From positions 1 to 64,000 of the forward strand of contig VCJN01001008.1 in assembly GCA_006384855.1 (NCBI GenBank): a stretch of DNA of 64,000 nt, given 5' to 3'. A program made the translations under genes and the position numbers. Shown here piece after piece: positions 30,896 to 42,708 of the stretch; within the stretch, counting starts at the first letter, position 1, and each line of letters begins with the position of its first letter. This DNA is from Tetraselmis striata (lineage: Eukaryota > Chlorophyta > Chlorodendrophyceae > Chlorodendrales > Chlorodendraceae). The notes below the pieces were generated by a model, which did no database searches, was not told where the DNA came from, and saw only the letters and a list, made by a program, of their open reading frames with translations.

Positions 30896-32148
30896 TCATA
30901 AATACAGGTACTAGTACTGATGCTACCTGTGAATTTGTTATCTCGTAGCGCCTCTTCCTGAGCTTCTGCCGCTCTCCTTCCCTGTAGTAATATAATTACA
31001 TGAGCTAGCAGCAGAAGGCGATATTCATGTAGTAATTCACTGCTGCAGCACGAGTATGGACATACCGAACGGTACCAGAAATCATTCTCAGGCCAGTACA
31101 GGGCGCGAGCTTATTGAGCGCTGGCGGATATGTTGCTACTGATCTCCGAATACGGGTAGCTCCACTGCTTGTACCTGTATATCCGAGCGGCGACTTTGTC
31201 ATTACCATGTACACGTACTGTCTCCGCAGTGCTTTGTAATTCACACTGGTAGCGCGCTACTGCTGATGTGGATTGCCTGTATGTGGGACCTACGGACCAC
31301 AACAGGCGGGGTACTCTGTCATGAGCCCATTAGCATCGTTACGGGCGGGTCTTTATATTTCCTGCTGGTTATTTTTTCGCCCCGACCTGAGACAAGACTG
31401 GGAACCGTGAAAATCTTGCAGCGTCTCTACGACGTCCATTTAGGCAGCGGTCCAGGTACGGAAAGCCTAGTGTAGGCGACGCTCTGCTTTAGTCTTCAAG
31501 GAAATTATTGTGGAAGTCAGTGACGGAATTCTAACACTGTTGGATCACCGTCTAAAACAATGCCATAAAATACCGGCACTGACCACGAAATGTCCGCCCT
31601 ACTAGTTTGGGCATCAGCACATTCGAGGAATGCGAGTTGGGGCAAGCCCCATCCCGTGGAGCAAAGCATTTGGGTTCGCCCCGGGACATCGGCCGAAGCC
31701 GACCCAGCACTTGCCCTCTTGATGTGCCAACTGCAGTCGTAGGTCTGGCATAGCCCTTAGACCATAACCATATACCACCAACAATATGTATTGCATGCTC
31801 CTCAAATTATTAAAAAATTGACTATCAAATTGAATATATATATATCGGAACTGCAAATGTGCTCTTTGAGGATGATGTGTCCGCCCGCTACTTTCACTGG
31901 GCATTGCCGCTGGCGGATGAGCTCGTAAATGGTCAGATGTAGTCATCTAGACGTTTACAGTACATTAGCTATGTTGTACTGCGCACGACCCCCGAGGTCG
32001 GCGCACGGACTAAGGCCTGCCGGCCCGCACCAGCACTACGACCTGAGGGATCCACCCTCGGGCACCGGCACTCTCTGCTTTGCGCTCGCCTCAACCGGCT
32101 CGCGCAAGCAGTCTCGACTCTAGCAGTCGAGCAGAGTGTCAGCTTACT

Positions 32149-33190
32149 CTATGCCGACTCGGACCCGAGCCTCAGCCTCCCGAGACGCTACACCTTCCCC
32201 ACCCCGCGACAGCAGGATGCCCCCTCGCCATGTACCGGAAGACGCCTTAGTGGACGACGCCCCGGGCGGCGCCACGGGGCATCTGTCGCGGAATTGGAAA
32301 AACGCCTGACGGCCCAAGCGGAAGCCCTGGAGAAGCGGCTGGCCGGGCAGTTTGAGGCTGCTACGGCTGCCTTGCTCGCTCGACTCGCCCCCCCCACTAA
32401 CCCGCTTCCTCCCGAAGGCACCCAGCCAGCCAACCCCGCGGGCACGCCTGCGCCCGAGGGTGGTGAGCAAGGAGCACGAGAGCCCCTTCCTGCTGAGCTA
32501 GACGCACCCGACGACGAGCTCGAGTACGTCGACTTTGCCTACTACGGCCGAGTCATCCCCCCCGGTCTGGAGCGCCCCCCGCGCGACGTCGACGAGCCCC
32601 GCCTGTGGACCCTGACCGACGACACCACCCGCGCCCTCGCGGAGAAGCGGAGTCAGACAGCGTACGACGAATACATGCACCTAGGCTGCTATGCCTTCTT
32701 CAGTAGCTGCGCCAACGAGGCGATGCGCGGCGCTTTGGAGTCGCTTTCGACCGAGTCTGCTACGCCGGCAAGCAAGGCTGCGTCCCTTGCCGAGCTCCGC
32801 GCCTGCTACCGCACCCACTTGGCGACGGAGGAGGCCACCCGTTCCCGGTTGGGCTACCTCCAGCTCGCCAAGAATGGACCAACGGCTACAGAGGCGGACC
32901 GCGTTTTCGCCGAGCTCGCCCACGCAAAGTTCTGCACCCCACGGCGCATCGCCGTGTCCGGGCAACTCGACCAACTCCGCCGAGCGTTCGACGACAAGAC
33001 CCTCGAGATCAGCCTTTCCGCAGCGGGCAACGCCCGTGCCGCGGCCGCGTTCGCCAAGGCTACCCCCGACAAGCCCGCCCCCACAGAGTCCGCCGAGAGG
33101 CGCAAGCAACGCGAGCAAGCCGCTGCAGCGCGGAAGGCCGCAGCGACAGCCACAGCGTCCGACAAGGCCAAGGCCAAGGTCACCAAGTGA
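32149..33190 (+). CDS. DIRS Gag-like protein
   Basis: The main frame (no ATG; open from about 32,280) encodes ~300 residues ending at UGA 33,188-33,190. An Ala/Gln coiled-coil start (EKRLTAQAEALEKRL, LAGQFEAATAALLARL), a Pro-rich linker, YVDFAYYGRVIPPGLERP, then a helical domain (YMHLGCYAFFSSCANEAM, LAELRACYRTHL) and a Lys/Ala tail. An upstream ATG frame (32,149 to about 32,285: HVPEDALVDDAPGG) probably joined by a frameshift. The position 5' of the RT and the helical composition fit Gag of DIRS elements; no named domain recognised. Confidence 0.55.
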
Positions 33191-33207
33191 CGGTGTGGCC
33201 CGCCGCG

Positions 33208-34324
33208 CCGACTCATGTACGCCTACCTCCCTCTACATGCGACACCGCGTGCGGAGAAGATGGCGCGACTGGGAGAGCATCGGCGCGAGCGGACAAGTCT
33301 TGAGTTGGATCCGCCAAGGGGTCGGGATACGCTTCAAGAACGGGCGACGCCCTCGCCCCTACAACCACGGCGTCTCTATGCGCGACGCCACTCAGGCACA
33401 ACTGGACTTCATGGCTACAGAACTGCCCCGTTTCGAGGCGATTGGCGCGTGGGAGCGAGGACACTGCAACCAGTGGGTATCCAGAATGTTTCTAGTCCCC
33501 AAGCCCGGCACCAACAAGTGGCGCCCCATCATCGACCTGTCGCCCTCGGCGAGATGGTGGCCGACGCGCGCCGCGGCCTGGCCATCCAGCAAGAGCGTCT
33601 TGCGGCGGAAGACGTCCGCGTCGCCCTGCCTGCGCCCGTTGCGGCTGACATCCTGGACACCGCGATTGGATTTCGGCGGACATTGGTGTGGGAACCCGCT
33701 AATATTGCGGACATCCGCGCTTTCAGAGCCGCGCTCGCGACGATTACGGCGTACGTCTTCGTGTGCCGCGCGGAGTCCGGCATTAGCTGCGAGACCGCTG
33801 ATTTAGTGGTCGACCGACCGTCCGGAAGCATTCTGCTGTACGTCCGCAAACAGAAAAGCGACCAGCGTACGAGGGTTTCCGCTAAGCCCCTGATAAATCT
33901 GCCCATCGCCGCCGTTCCGGACTTCGCCGACCTGCTGGACTGGTACACCATCAGTCGCGACGCCTACTGCCGCCGTTTCTACGGCGCCAGCCCGCCGCCC
34001 AAGTTCTGGAGCGTCTCCCCGCTGGAGTCTTCCGCCACTTGGTCGGTTTCAGCCACTCTTACCGAGTGGTTACGGGAAGCCTACATGGCGGCAGGCGCCC
34101 GACCTCCCACCGGTTTCAAGTGGACATCGCACAGTTTACGCAAGGGCGCCGCTTCCGCAGCAAGCTGCATCGGCGTCCCCTTGCCGGCCATCAAACACAT
34201 GGGCGATTGGTCGAAGAACAGCGACGTGGTCACAGGGAAGTACATCGACCCGACCATGCGCCGAATTAATGAAACCTCGGCGAAATGTTTCGTTTATTAT
34301 TACTTTTTTATTAGGATTGCATAA
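33208..34324 (+). pseudogene. Internal-deletion fusion: start of DIRS RT joined to tyrosine recombinase
   Basis: From 33,208 one frame encodes the RT start seen in the other DIRS copies (MRHRV, HGVSM, AIGAWERGHCNQWVSRMFLV, PKPGTNKWRPIIDL). At about 33,540, before RT motif A, it jumps to a recombinase in another frame that is open to 34,324. Recombinase features: FVCRAESG (probable first Arg), HSLRKGAAS (34,130-34,147), GDWSKNSDVV and KYIDPT (Tyr 34,241-34,243). RT palm, RNase H and methylase-like region are deleted. The recombinase part looks catalytically complete and could act in trans if expressed. Confidence 0.8.
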
Positions 34325-34330
34325 AATCAC

Positions 34331-35938
34331 GGTGTAATATATTGCACTCGATATTTCCACGTAGCACGTCTTCCCGCCCGCTTGGCGCGAGAGGAGGTCA
34401 CGCCATACGATGTTTGACCATAAAAGTCGTGGCACGCGGAGGCTAGCGTCGAGCGTTGACCGGGCTTTACGGGTGCTTCGCCTATCGTTCTACCGGTAGC
34501 GGCGCATATATAGCATGCGCCGCCGCCTGGGCTTCAGGGGTCTTCGCCACCATGCGCAAGGTAGCGACGACCGGAATCGGGTGCTTAGTGCTGACCAAAT
34601 AACATGCAATGCATGTCTTATCGAAGCTGAGGGGGAGGGGGCGTGGGGGGGGGGGGGGGGGGGGGTTCCGGTGGCGGGGCATTCTCGGGATCGGGCAGTG
34701 ATGTACTGGTGTTATTCGGTTTCCTACCTCTGAAACAAGGTCTTATCCTCTTATTCGAGAAACTAGATAGAGATGGGATGTCTAATAACCTGTCATATAT
34801 AAGGATCTGTCGCTAGGCCTAGTTATCGCTACTGGTTCAAGGTCGTCGTCATCCCCACCCAGCGAGTCGCTCTATCTTGCGGGATTGACGCGCTACCGCC
34901 GGCACCTACAGGTACGAGCTCTTACGCGCTCATCTCGCACCGACATCCACGGGTCATGGCACACCCAGCGGGTGCCTAATCGGAGATATAGCAAAACATA
35001 CATTTCGCGGTACGTTATTTAGTACTCTAGAATAGTTTATCGTGTTTATCACTTATTTGCCGGTATATTCCGCTCGTGTGCTTCGTAGCCGTGCGCGAAA
35101 ACAGCCTCATGTCGGCCGCAACCGTGGACGGGCAATGCCCGTTCGGCTCACGGAGGGGGGCGATGCTCACGGCCTACTCATGCCCGAGCCGAACGGGCAC
35201 CACCACCTCTGGAAATAGGATAGGTCCATAGCCTATCTCATATGTATCCTATAGAAACATACTGAGCTAGAGATCGGGGGCTAAAAGGACGGTGCTCCAT
35301 GTGCCCCCGATTCAAGAAACCGTCCGATCGTCTAGGAACCCGCGTTTTCGGAAATACACCCCCGGCCTCAATCCCTCCCGTGGGGGCGGCTGAGGCAGCT
35401 CTATCTCTGCTTGTCGATCGTATGAGCACTAGTAGAGGCCCATACGCAGGGGTGACGCCCGCCGGCGGTCAGCTTGTGGCCAATCTCAGTCGATGCCGGC
35501 CCGATGGACCCAACCGACCCGGATTTTCCGCGCTCTCAACCCCCTCCCGCATAGGCATCCCCTGCCACATGCAGCTTACCATTTAGCCCGCCGCATATGT
35601 ACCGTCCCATGGCCTAGCTTCTAGGGGTGCGATAGAGCCCATATGCTGAGTGGCACATGAGGTGGTCGGTGCGCGGTGCCCCATCTCCCCCCGTACTTTT
35701 GAGCCGAGATTAGATGAACGGGCTGAATTGGGGGCCGGTCAAGCACCACCGTAGATGCGTGATCGACGCGCCACCCATCTACCTATACGCCTACCAAAGG
35801 CCAATATACCCATATGCTAGTGATAGAGACCGATATGGGCCGATTCGTCTGCTTGTAGGTGCACCGGGAGCCGATGGAGTGACGGGTAGCTGTGATAATC
35901 GGCTATGTAGCGGAAAAGTATGTAGCGGAAATACGCGG
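34331..35938. other. Gene-free stretch with inverted repeat
   Basis: No gene recognised. A G run lies at about 34,645-34,665. A perfect 14-bp inverted repeat TGCCCGTTCGGCTC (35,136-35,149) / GAGCCGAACGGGCA (35,186-35,199) has a 36-bp loop. Confidence 0.5.
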
Positions 35939-37191
35939 TTATCGGGCGGAGGCGACACGGGCGGAATCGCACAATTCTTCACCCGTGCCTCACCAAATAT
36001 CAAACGACTCAGCCCATATCCCACCCAAAGCCCATAAGGGCCCATGTGTGGTGGCTTAGAGGTTCTCGTTCACGTCGTGTGCACTGCTAGTGGCGAAATC
36101 GGGGGTGTGATGGGGGTGATCCTTGTACGGATACATGAGACACCGTACGCGCGCTATATCGCCGATTTCAATCACCGTGCGGGTGCGCCGTGGTGTCGGT
36201 GCAAGCAATGGGGCAGTGGACAGTGGCGATGGGTGGCGGAGTCCCCCCCAAAGCCCGCCGCCCGTGTCCGACCTTTAATTCGATAATTAGGGGGGTATTT
36301 GCGTGTACAGCGTGCTGTGCAGCGTAGCTGTACAATCCTGTAATGCGGCTGTTACGAGGCTGTAGTGATGTACAGCATGGCGGCATGGTAGACATGGCAT
36401 AGTCGCTACAGGTACATAGAAAATAGTGCTCCCATGTCCGTGTCCTGCGGGTGCCCGTCTCGGAAACGGGAACTGGTACCGTGACATTTTCATGGGGTAC
36501 GGGTATTCGTACCTGCGGCACCCCCCCCCCCCCCCCCCCCCCCCGCCGCCAGTTCGGGAAGTTCCCTCATCATATTTCTTCAATTTCAATACTCTATACG
36601 TCCTCGTATACCTGCGGGTCCGCTGCATATATTTCGGGTCAGGTTATTGCGTCAACACCTGAGGACTTTCCTGCCTTTATTTTGGGCGGGGTCCCCCCTC
36701 CCATCACGGCGCCCTGGATTTTACTGGGAATGGGAAATTTTTCCAGCTATGGCGTCGGGCCCTCCCTCACATTGCCTTTTTTGTTGCACATGTATCGCAC
36801 TCCCGAAATGCTTTGCTCCGCGGGTTGGGGCTTACCCCAACTCGCATTACTCGAATGGGCCGACGCCCAAACGGGTAGGGCGGACCTTTCGTGGTCAGTG
36901 CCGGGTATTTTGATGGCAGTGTTTTAGACGGTGATCCAACAGTGTTGGAAATTCCATTATTGGCCTTCAATTAGTCTTGCAGAATGCTTCGGCAATTTGC
37001 TTGATGACTATAACGGAGCGTCGCCTACCCAGGGCTTTCCGTAACTGGATTGCTGCCTAAACGGCCGTCGTAGAGACGCTGCAACGGTTTCACTGGTGCC
37101 AGTCCTATCCCGGGGGCGAAAAAATTTCGGGTCGAGTTTATAGTGCGAAGTACTAGCGACTAGCAGTGTTAATTTTCCCCACAGACATATA
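35939..37191. other. Gene-free shared DNA with empty sites of MITE 1 and DIRS 1
   Basis: Counterpart of 4,044-8,822 of unit 1 without the MITE (site about 36,170) and without DIRS-like element 1 (core CGGGTA at 36,500-36,505, in CATGGGGTA-CGGGTA-TTCGTACCTG). A poly-C tract follows at 36,522. Confidence 0.85.
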
Positions 37192-39851
37192 AGGCGTTAA
37201 GGATTATAAAGTGTGGTTTGGGAACCAGGATCTCCGGGAAATCCGTGGGCGGGCGGGCACCGTTTAATCCACCCCTGTGTATTCAGTTTATCACCTATAG
37301 TACTGTGTAATGTACTGATCTCAACCCAGCCGAGCACTCAAGCAGACGCCGCGCCGCGCCCGAACCTTGGGCGGTGCGGCAAACGGCGCAGAGCTACTCT
37401 GCCGGTAGCGCATCCCGGGAGCCACAACCATCACGTAACCTCCAGACGTGTCACCATCACCAGGCAACCATGGCGGCCATCATACGGCCCGAAATTGCGG
37501 CTTAATGGTTAGCGTTCGCAAGATCTCAGCTGCTACATGGCGAGGCGAGAATGTGATGAACAACAAGTGGACCATCCGCAGCTCAGCGTGGCTGCATGAC
37601 AACGACAGCGCTGCCTTACTGAATGAAGGAAGTGTTGGAAGAGCACAAGCTCGCGGAACTGGCCGGCATGCACAGTACCTGTGAGGTGCGGTTGGAGGTC
37701 GCAACCCTTCGTGAGCGCTCACATGGTGGGTTGCTGAGCTTAGGAGGCGGCGGTGGAGCGGCAGCAAGCTGGGCAACAAGCATGCGAGGAGCTGCTTGCA
37801 CAATAGGCGGCGGTGGAGCCGCATCAAGCTGGGCATCGGGCACGCGAGGAGTTGCTCGCATAGGAGGCGGCGGTGGAGCAGCACCCAGCCAGACGGGCAG
37901 CCGGCAGGCGAGGAGCTGCCTGCACAAGAGGCGGCGGTGGAGCAGCATCAAGCGGGGCATCAGGCGGGCGAGGAGTTGCTCGCAGAGGAGGCGGCGGTGG
38001 AGAAGCCGCAGACCGATGAAGAGGACATGCCCCTCAGCGATGAATACGACTCTGACTTCGTGGCAGAGGGATGAGACGTTGACGACGACACTGCGGAGAT
38101 TGTGTCATCGGCCCCTCCGGAGCGAGATGAGGCGATTGACCTCTGTGAGGACATTGATGCGCGTGAAGAGGACGTCATTGATCTTTTGAATGATGATGAG
38201 GATGTCCCTCCGGTTGCGACGTTCAAGCATATGTTTGAGGACAACGTGAAGCATGTGCAGACATTCGTGGAGGAAAAGATCGAGCAGGCGACATGCGCTA
38301 TGCGTTGGATGGCAGCCTATGGGGAGGGGAGCAATACTGCGTTGTGCCGCCTGCCGTAGATAGCGAGATCGGCCCAATGCTCAAGACTTTGCAGCTGCTG
38401 GATCCCACACTCCAAGATGTGTCTGTCACCGGCGTGAGTTGTATCCTGCGCTGGAGAAGGTGTTGCTGAATCACACTGTCAGCACACCATACATGGACGG
38501 TGCAGTTCCTGAAAGCTTGCATCAATCAGCCCTGCGATTTCATCGCGTGCAAGAAAGGCATTTGGCCGGCAAGCTACGTCACTGATCAAGATATGTACTG
38601 GAAGATTCAAGCGATGAGCATGCATGCTCCCATCCCGAAGCGTGTGGACCCCAAGAACAAGGCATCCAAGCTGCACTACATGCCGTGTTTTGAGGCGATA
38701 CACCAGCCTTTCACGGCAGAGCACCAACCCAGCAAGATCTTGACAGACACAACCCCCACGGGCAAGCTCGTTGATGGCACTCCTACTGCAGCACCAGCGG
38801 CAGAGGCGGCAGAGGTGGCAGGGGCGGCAGGGGCGACCGAGGACGAGGCAGAGGCGCCGCAATACCAACGTTGCTGCCGGAGCACTGTATGGAGATCGTC
38901 ACGCCTGGCGGTGGGCATCTTCTTCAGCAATTGTCCAGAGGGGTTGTGGAATGCAAGGATAGTTGCAAGCCCCGGTTCATCTACTCAGCGCGCGCTCCTA
39001 GCAACATGACGCCTCCAGACCGCAAGGATGGCGAGCCACAGAGCGTGGCGCCACTGAGGGCATGCCGCCAGGCAGCCAAGAATGCGTTTCAGGAAGCGCA
39101 AGACGGTCTTGATTACATATGTGGAGGCCAGCCCCTTCCAGAGGACCACCCCTACCACAAGGTATTCTATTGTGCCGATGACTTAGAATGCCACATGCAT
39201 GTAGGGGCGCAATACTATGTTAAGCGAGGAAGGCATGCTCTTGTGGCCTCTTGGGTTGATGACACACTGTTGTGCTCCAACTGTGTTGGAATCACTCGTG
39301 AGGCTGGCATCGTAGAGTGTGGCATTCTATTTAGCACTGCGTTGCCTCTATGCAAGCAAGGCAAGGCAGGGGGGGGCAAATACGTTGTCAGGTCTGCCAC
39401 TAGGATGGCTGCGGGCAGGGCGGCAGCGGCAGAACATGCAGCCAATAGGGTTGCCCACAAGGCTGCAACAAGCAGCACTGCACGTAGGAAGCGTGCGAGG
39501 GTAGCATGGGACATGTACGAAGCCATGATGCAGTGATTTCCGACCTATCGTACCACATACCAAGTGTTGCCCACCGATTTTCTGCGCCCCCCGGATGGAG
39601 GGGGTGAGGGGGGGGGGGGGGGGGTCAAATCCATCAGTGGGATTGTTTGGCCATGAATGCATGTGCCCTTTGGATAGTATTGCATATATGTATCCCTTAT
39701 AATATTTGAAGCATGCTTAGCCGCTCCCATGGCATTTGCAGCCATGTAAATGCCCAAACCAGTGATATAACTGGTGGTCTAACGAAGTCGGTGGGCAGCG
39801 AAAATCAGTGGGCGTTGTCTCCCAAACCACAACATATAATCCTTAACGCCT
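37192..39851 (+). mobile_element. Unclassified TIR transposon (unit 2)
   Basis: Counterpart of 8,823-11,480 with the same ~32-bp TIRs and 57-bp repeats (37,740-38,010). Confidence 0.65.
38889..39536 (+). CDS. C-terminal part of the TIR-transposon protein, intact frame
   Basis: From ATG 38,889, 215 residues: a Cys/His-bearing part (YICGGQPLP, FYCADDLECHMHVGAQYYVK, CSNCVGITREAGIVECGILF) then a basic tail (AATSSTARRKRARVAW) ending EAMMQ. Unlike unit 1 the G run before the tail is in frame. It may continue upstream from the frame at 38,500 through an intron or frame change near 38,860. Not recognised; DNA binding through Cys/His and the basic tail is a guess. Confidence 0.45.
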   Translation: MEIVTPGGGHLLQQLSRGVVECKDSCKPRFIYSARAPSNMTPPDRKDGEPQSVAPLRACRQAAKNAFQEAQDGLDYICGGQPLPEDHPYHKVFYCADDLECHMHVGAQYYVKRGRHALVASWVDDTLLCSNCVGITREAGIVECGILFSTALPLCKQGKAGGGKYVVRSATRMAAGRAAAAEHAANRVAHKAATSSTARRKRARVAWDMYEAMMQ

Positions 39852-40336
39852 AAGAAATGAAGATTGCTGGAACATGCTAGCTTATTGGCACCTTCCCAGC
39901 GAGCCCTCCTCGTACGAGTACTGTTGGACTATCAAATTACTTTATTTCCAGCGGTGGGTTTATAACCGGCCTTTTTGTATTAAACTCACCGGAGTACGGG
40001 TAGACTATTACATTATCAATCCTAACCCTGCTGCGCTACAGATTATTTACTCGTACCCGGTACCCGTACATGTACGACCATACATACTTCGGCGACGCAC
40101 GAATGCTACCGCGATTCTACGCCGGTGCTACGCCGCTTATTGCTTATTCGTACGAGGATTTTTTCCTTAATGGATAGGCGGAAACTGGTGACAGTGCTAT
40201 GCCGGATTTGGAGGCTTATTGCTTACTGCTCTCCCTTATTCACGAACGGTCGCTGTAACGGTCGCGGCTACCTGTACAAGTAGTTCGCGAAAGCTTATGG
40301 CGTGGCAATGCGCATCGCATTCCCTACCTGACGGCC

Positions 40337-40744
40337 ATGCTATCACCGCCGCGGCACGCTCCAATGGCGCGCGGGAAGGACGAACGAGGAGGTGAAGGTT
40401 GGGGCCGCGGTACCTCAGCTAGAGGCCGGGGGAGGGGGAAAGGGACTAGCAGTGTTATTGCTTCCGCGCCATTCCGCGCACCCGCGTCCGCGCGGGCAGC
40501 CGCACCGCCAGCCGCCGAACCGACTCCACTCGCGCCCCATCCGACCCCCCCCCGCCCCCCCGCTTCTGACGAGTCCCCGGTTAAGCGAGGACGCGAGTCT
40601 GCCTTTGTGGCGGCGACTGGCGAGGACAGCTACGGGCGCCATGACGTTTGCGAAGAAAGCATGCCGCTCGGCGACAGCGGCGGCTTCCGTACGACTGAAC
40701 GCCACCGTTGCAGCCTCGGATTGAGCCGGCCTGTTCTTTGCTAG
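40337..40744 (+). CDS. Hypothetical basic, Pro/Ala-rich ORF (unit 2)
   Basis: Same as 11,966-12,373 with one residue change. Conservation only reflects the recent duplication and is no proof of coding. Confidence 0.25.
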   Translation: MLSPPRHAPMARGKDERGGEGWGRGTSARGRGRGKGTSSVIASAPFRAPASARAAAPPAAEPTPLAPHPTPPRPPASDESPVKRGRESAFVAATGEDSYGRHDVCEESMPLGDSGGFRTTERHRCSLGLSRPVLC

Positions 40745-40757
40745 GTGAAAATAGGGG

Positions 40758-42362
40758 TGTTGGAATCTGCCCGATACCCTAGCACCGGCCGATACCCTAG
40801 CACCGGCCGGGCACATGTCCCGCGCGCCTTTGCGCGCGCGTGCCTGTCTCCCGGCCCGCCGGGCGCTCTGCTTTCACTCTCTTCATGTCCACAGTCCCCG
40901 CAGCTCGAGCCCGGCTCGCTGCTCCCACTGTAAGATGCTCCGAGCACCTCCACTCACCATCACCTCCGCGGTTGTGCCGTTTAGGTTATGGGCCCTCACA
41001 CGTCAGGTGGGCGCGAGCGGGGTACATGGAGAAGTCCGTGCGTTCGGCGCACGTCCAGAGTCGTTCGAAAAACGGCCGAGGCGGCTGCCACAAGGGCGCC
41101 GAAAACTAGCCCACAAGGGGCGAGGGATGCACGCTGAGCCTCCGGGGCCAGTACACAACCCTCCCGACACCGTATCGGGGTTCCGCCTACCGGCCCGAGA
41201 GAGCCAGCCTCCGGGGCTGCGCTCAACATACCGTATCGGGGTTCCGCCTACCGGCCCGAGAGAGCCAGCTTCCGGGGCTGCGCTCAACAGACAAGTCCCC
41301 GGGATTTTGTCGATCCACTGTTGTACTTAGCTTTTAGATTCAAACCTCAAAAATAGAATTCGAAAACACACCTTGCGTCGAGCCAGGCCGTCACACGTCG
41401 TGGTTCCACTAGCAATACCGGAGGCAGACGGCGAAACGACCGGCGAGCCCGCTGGTGGCTTTTGCTTACTGGAAGGACCGCCGGACGACCGTCGCGGAGC
41501 TGCTGTGCGGACCCTTGGACCCCGGACAGCGATAACACAGTGGAGCGTTTCAGCGGAGCGCGTCGTTTACCAGCCATCCAAGATCCTCGCAGCGAGAACC
41601 ACACGCGAACCGCCCAGGCGCCTACCTACCTAGGTCCCGCCTATCACGTCATGCCTGCCACCTTCGACGGAGTGAACGACCACTGTGGTGCTGCTGGCCA
41701 CTCGCCGACCGCGCGTATGGGGCTAGCAACTGCGAGGCAGCACTGCTACTGGGTGCCAGCAGCTCAGCTACGAGCAGCCCGCCCTGTGCTCCCCCGCCTG
41801 CGTTGGCTACCAGCACCTCGTGCTCAGCAGCCCCGCCGAGGCTGCCAGAAGCATCTTGCGCAACGCACTGCCCGGCATCGCCCAGGGCACGAGGATGACG
41901 CCCTCGCGGCCTCAACACCAGCCAGCTCCGGCTCACCAGCTCCACAGTGGGGCGACAGTACAGCATGGAGCGGTGCACGCGGAAGCGCGTCGCTCGGAAG
42001 CTATCAAGAATGTATAGAGTAGTCGCTATTAATTTCTGCTGCTATTCAGTATTGTATTATCGCCAGATTCCGAATATTGTTCCAATTGCTCACAGCGGTC
42101 AAACGGAGATGACCCCCGTGTACAATTGAGGGGGGCTGTTGGAATCTGCCCGATACCCTAGCACCGGCCGATACCCTAGCACCGGCCGGGCACATGTCCC
42201 GCGCGCCTTTGCGCGCGCGTGCCTGTCTCCCGGCCCGCCGGGCGCTCTGCTTTCACTCTCTTCATGTCCACAGTCCCCGCAGCTCGAGCCCGGCTCGCTG
42301 CTCCCACTGTACGATGCTCCGAGCACCTCCACTCACCATCACCTCCGCGGTTGTGCCGTTTA
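40758..42362 (+). mobile_element. Small non-autonomous LTR retrotransposon (unit 2)
   Basis: LTRs 40,758-40,983 and 42,137-42,362, both 226 bp, with AGGGG duplications at 40,753-40,757 and 42,363-42,367 and polypurine GAGGGGGG before the 3' LTR. Both LTRs are full length, unlike in unit 1. Confidence 0.88.
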
Positions 42363-42708
42363 AGGGGTGCTTCCGTCATTGGGTTTGCTTAAGCGAGGCT
42401 GCGGGTGTGGCTATAGGAGCCCAACGCGGGAGGGATGGGCGGCCGCCGGAAGCTGGCGTTCGCAAGATCCCCCACGCGAGTGGTGGCGGGAGGCCGGTAC
42501 ACCATCCCGCATTAGATCCAGATGAGCCGTCCGATGGAGTGGGCGCCCTCTGAAACGCGTTGACCGCCGTCCATTTCGCCCACCGGAAATGTACGTTCCT
42601 GCGCAGTCAATAAGGAATGAATACGCTCTTATTCCTTATTGCGTGTCACGGGGGGCCCGCGGACCCCTCTGCGTGACACCCAATAAGGAATAAGGGCTTT
42701 AAGAAACT

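Larger units (their letters stand above)
31222..35938. other. 4.7-kb block present only in unit 2
   Basis: Flanks match 4,043/4,044 of unit 1 without this DNA. It holds an inverted diverged repeat (31,390-31,705), the deleted DIRS element (about 32,149-34,324), and 1.6 kb without genes. No simple TIR or TSD frames the whole block, so it is probably several events. Confidence 0.7.

Noticed and set aside
31222..35938. One single 4.7-kb mobile element
   Set aside because: No terminal repeats or target duplication frame the whole block; it contains pieces of different repeats.
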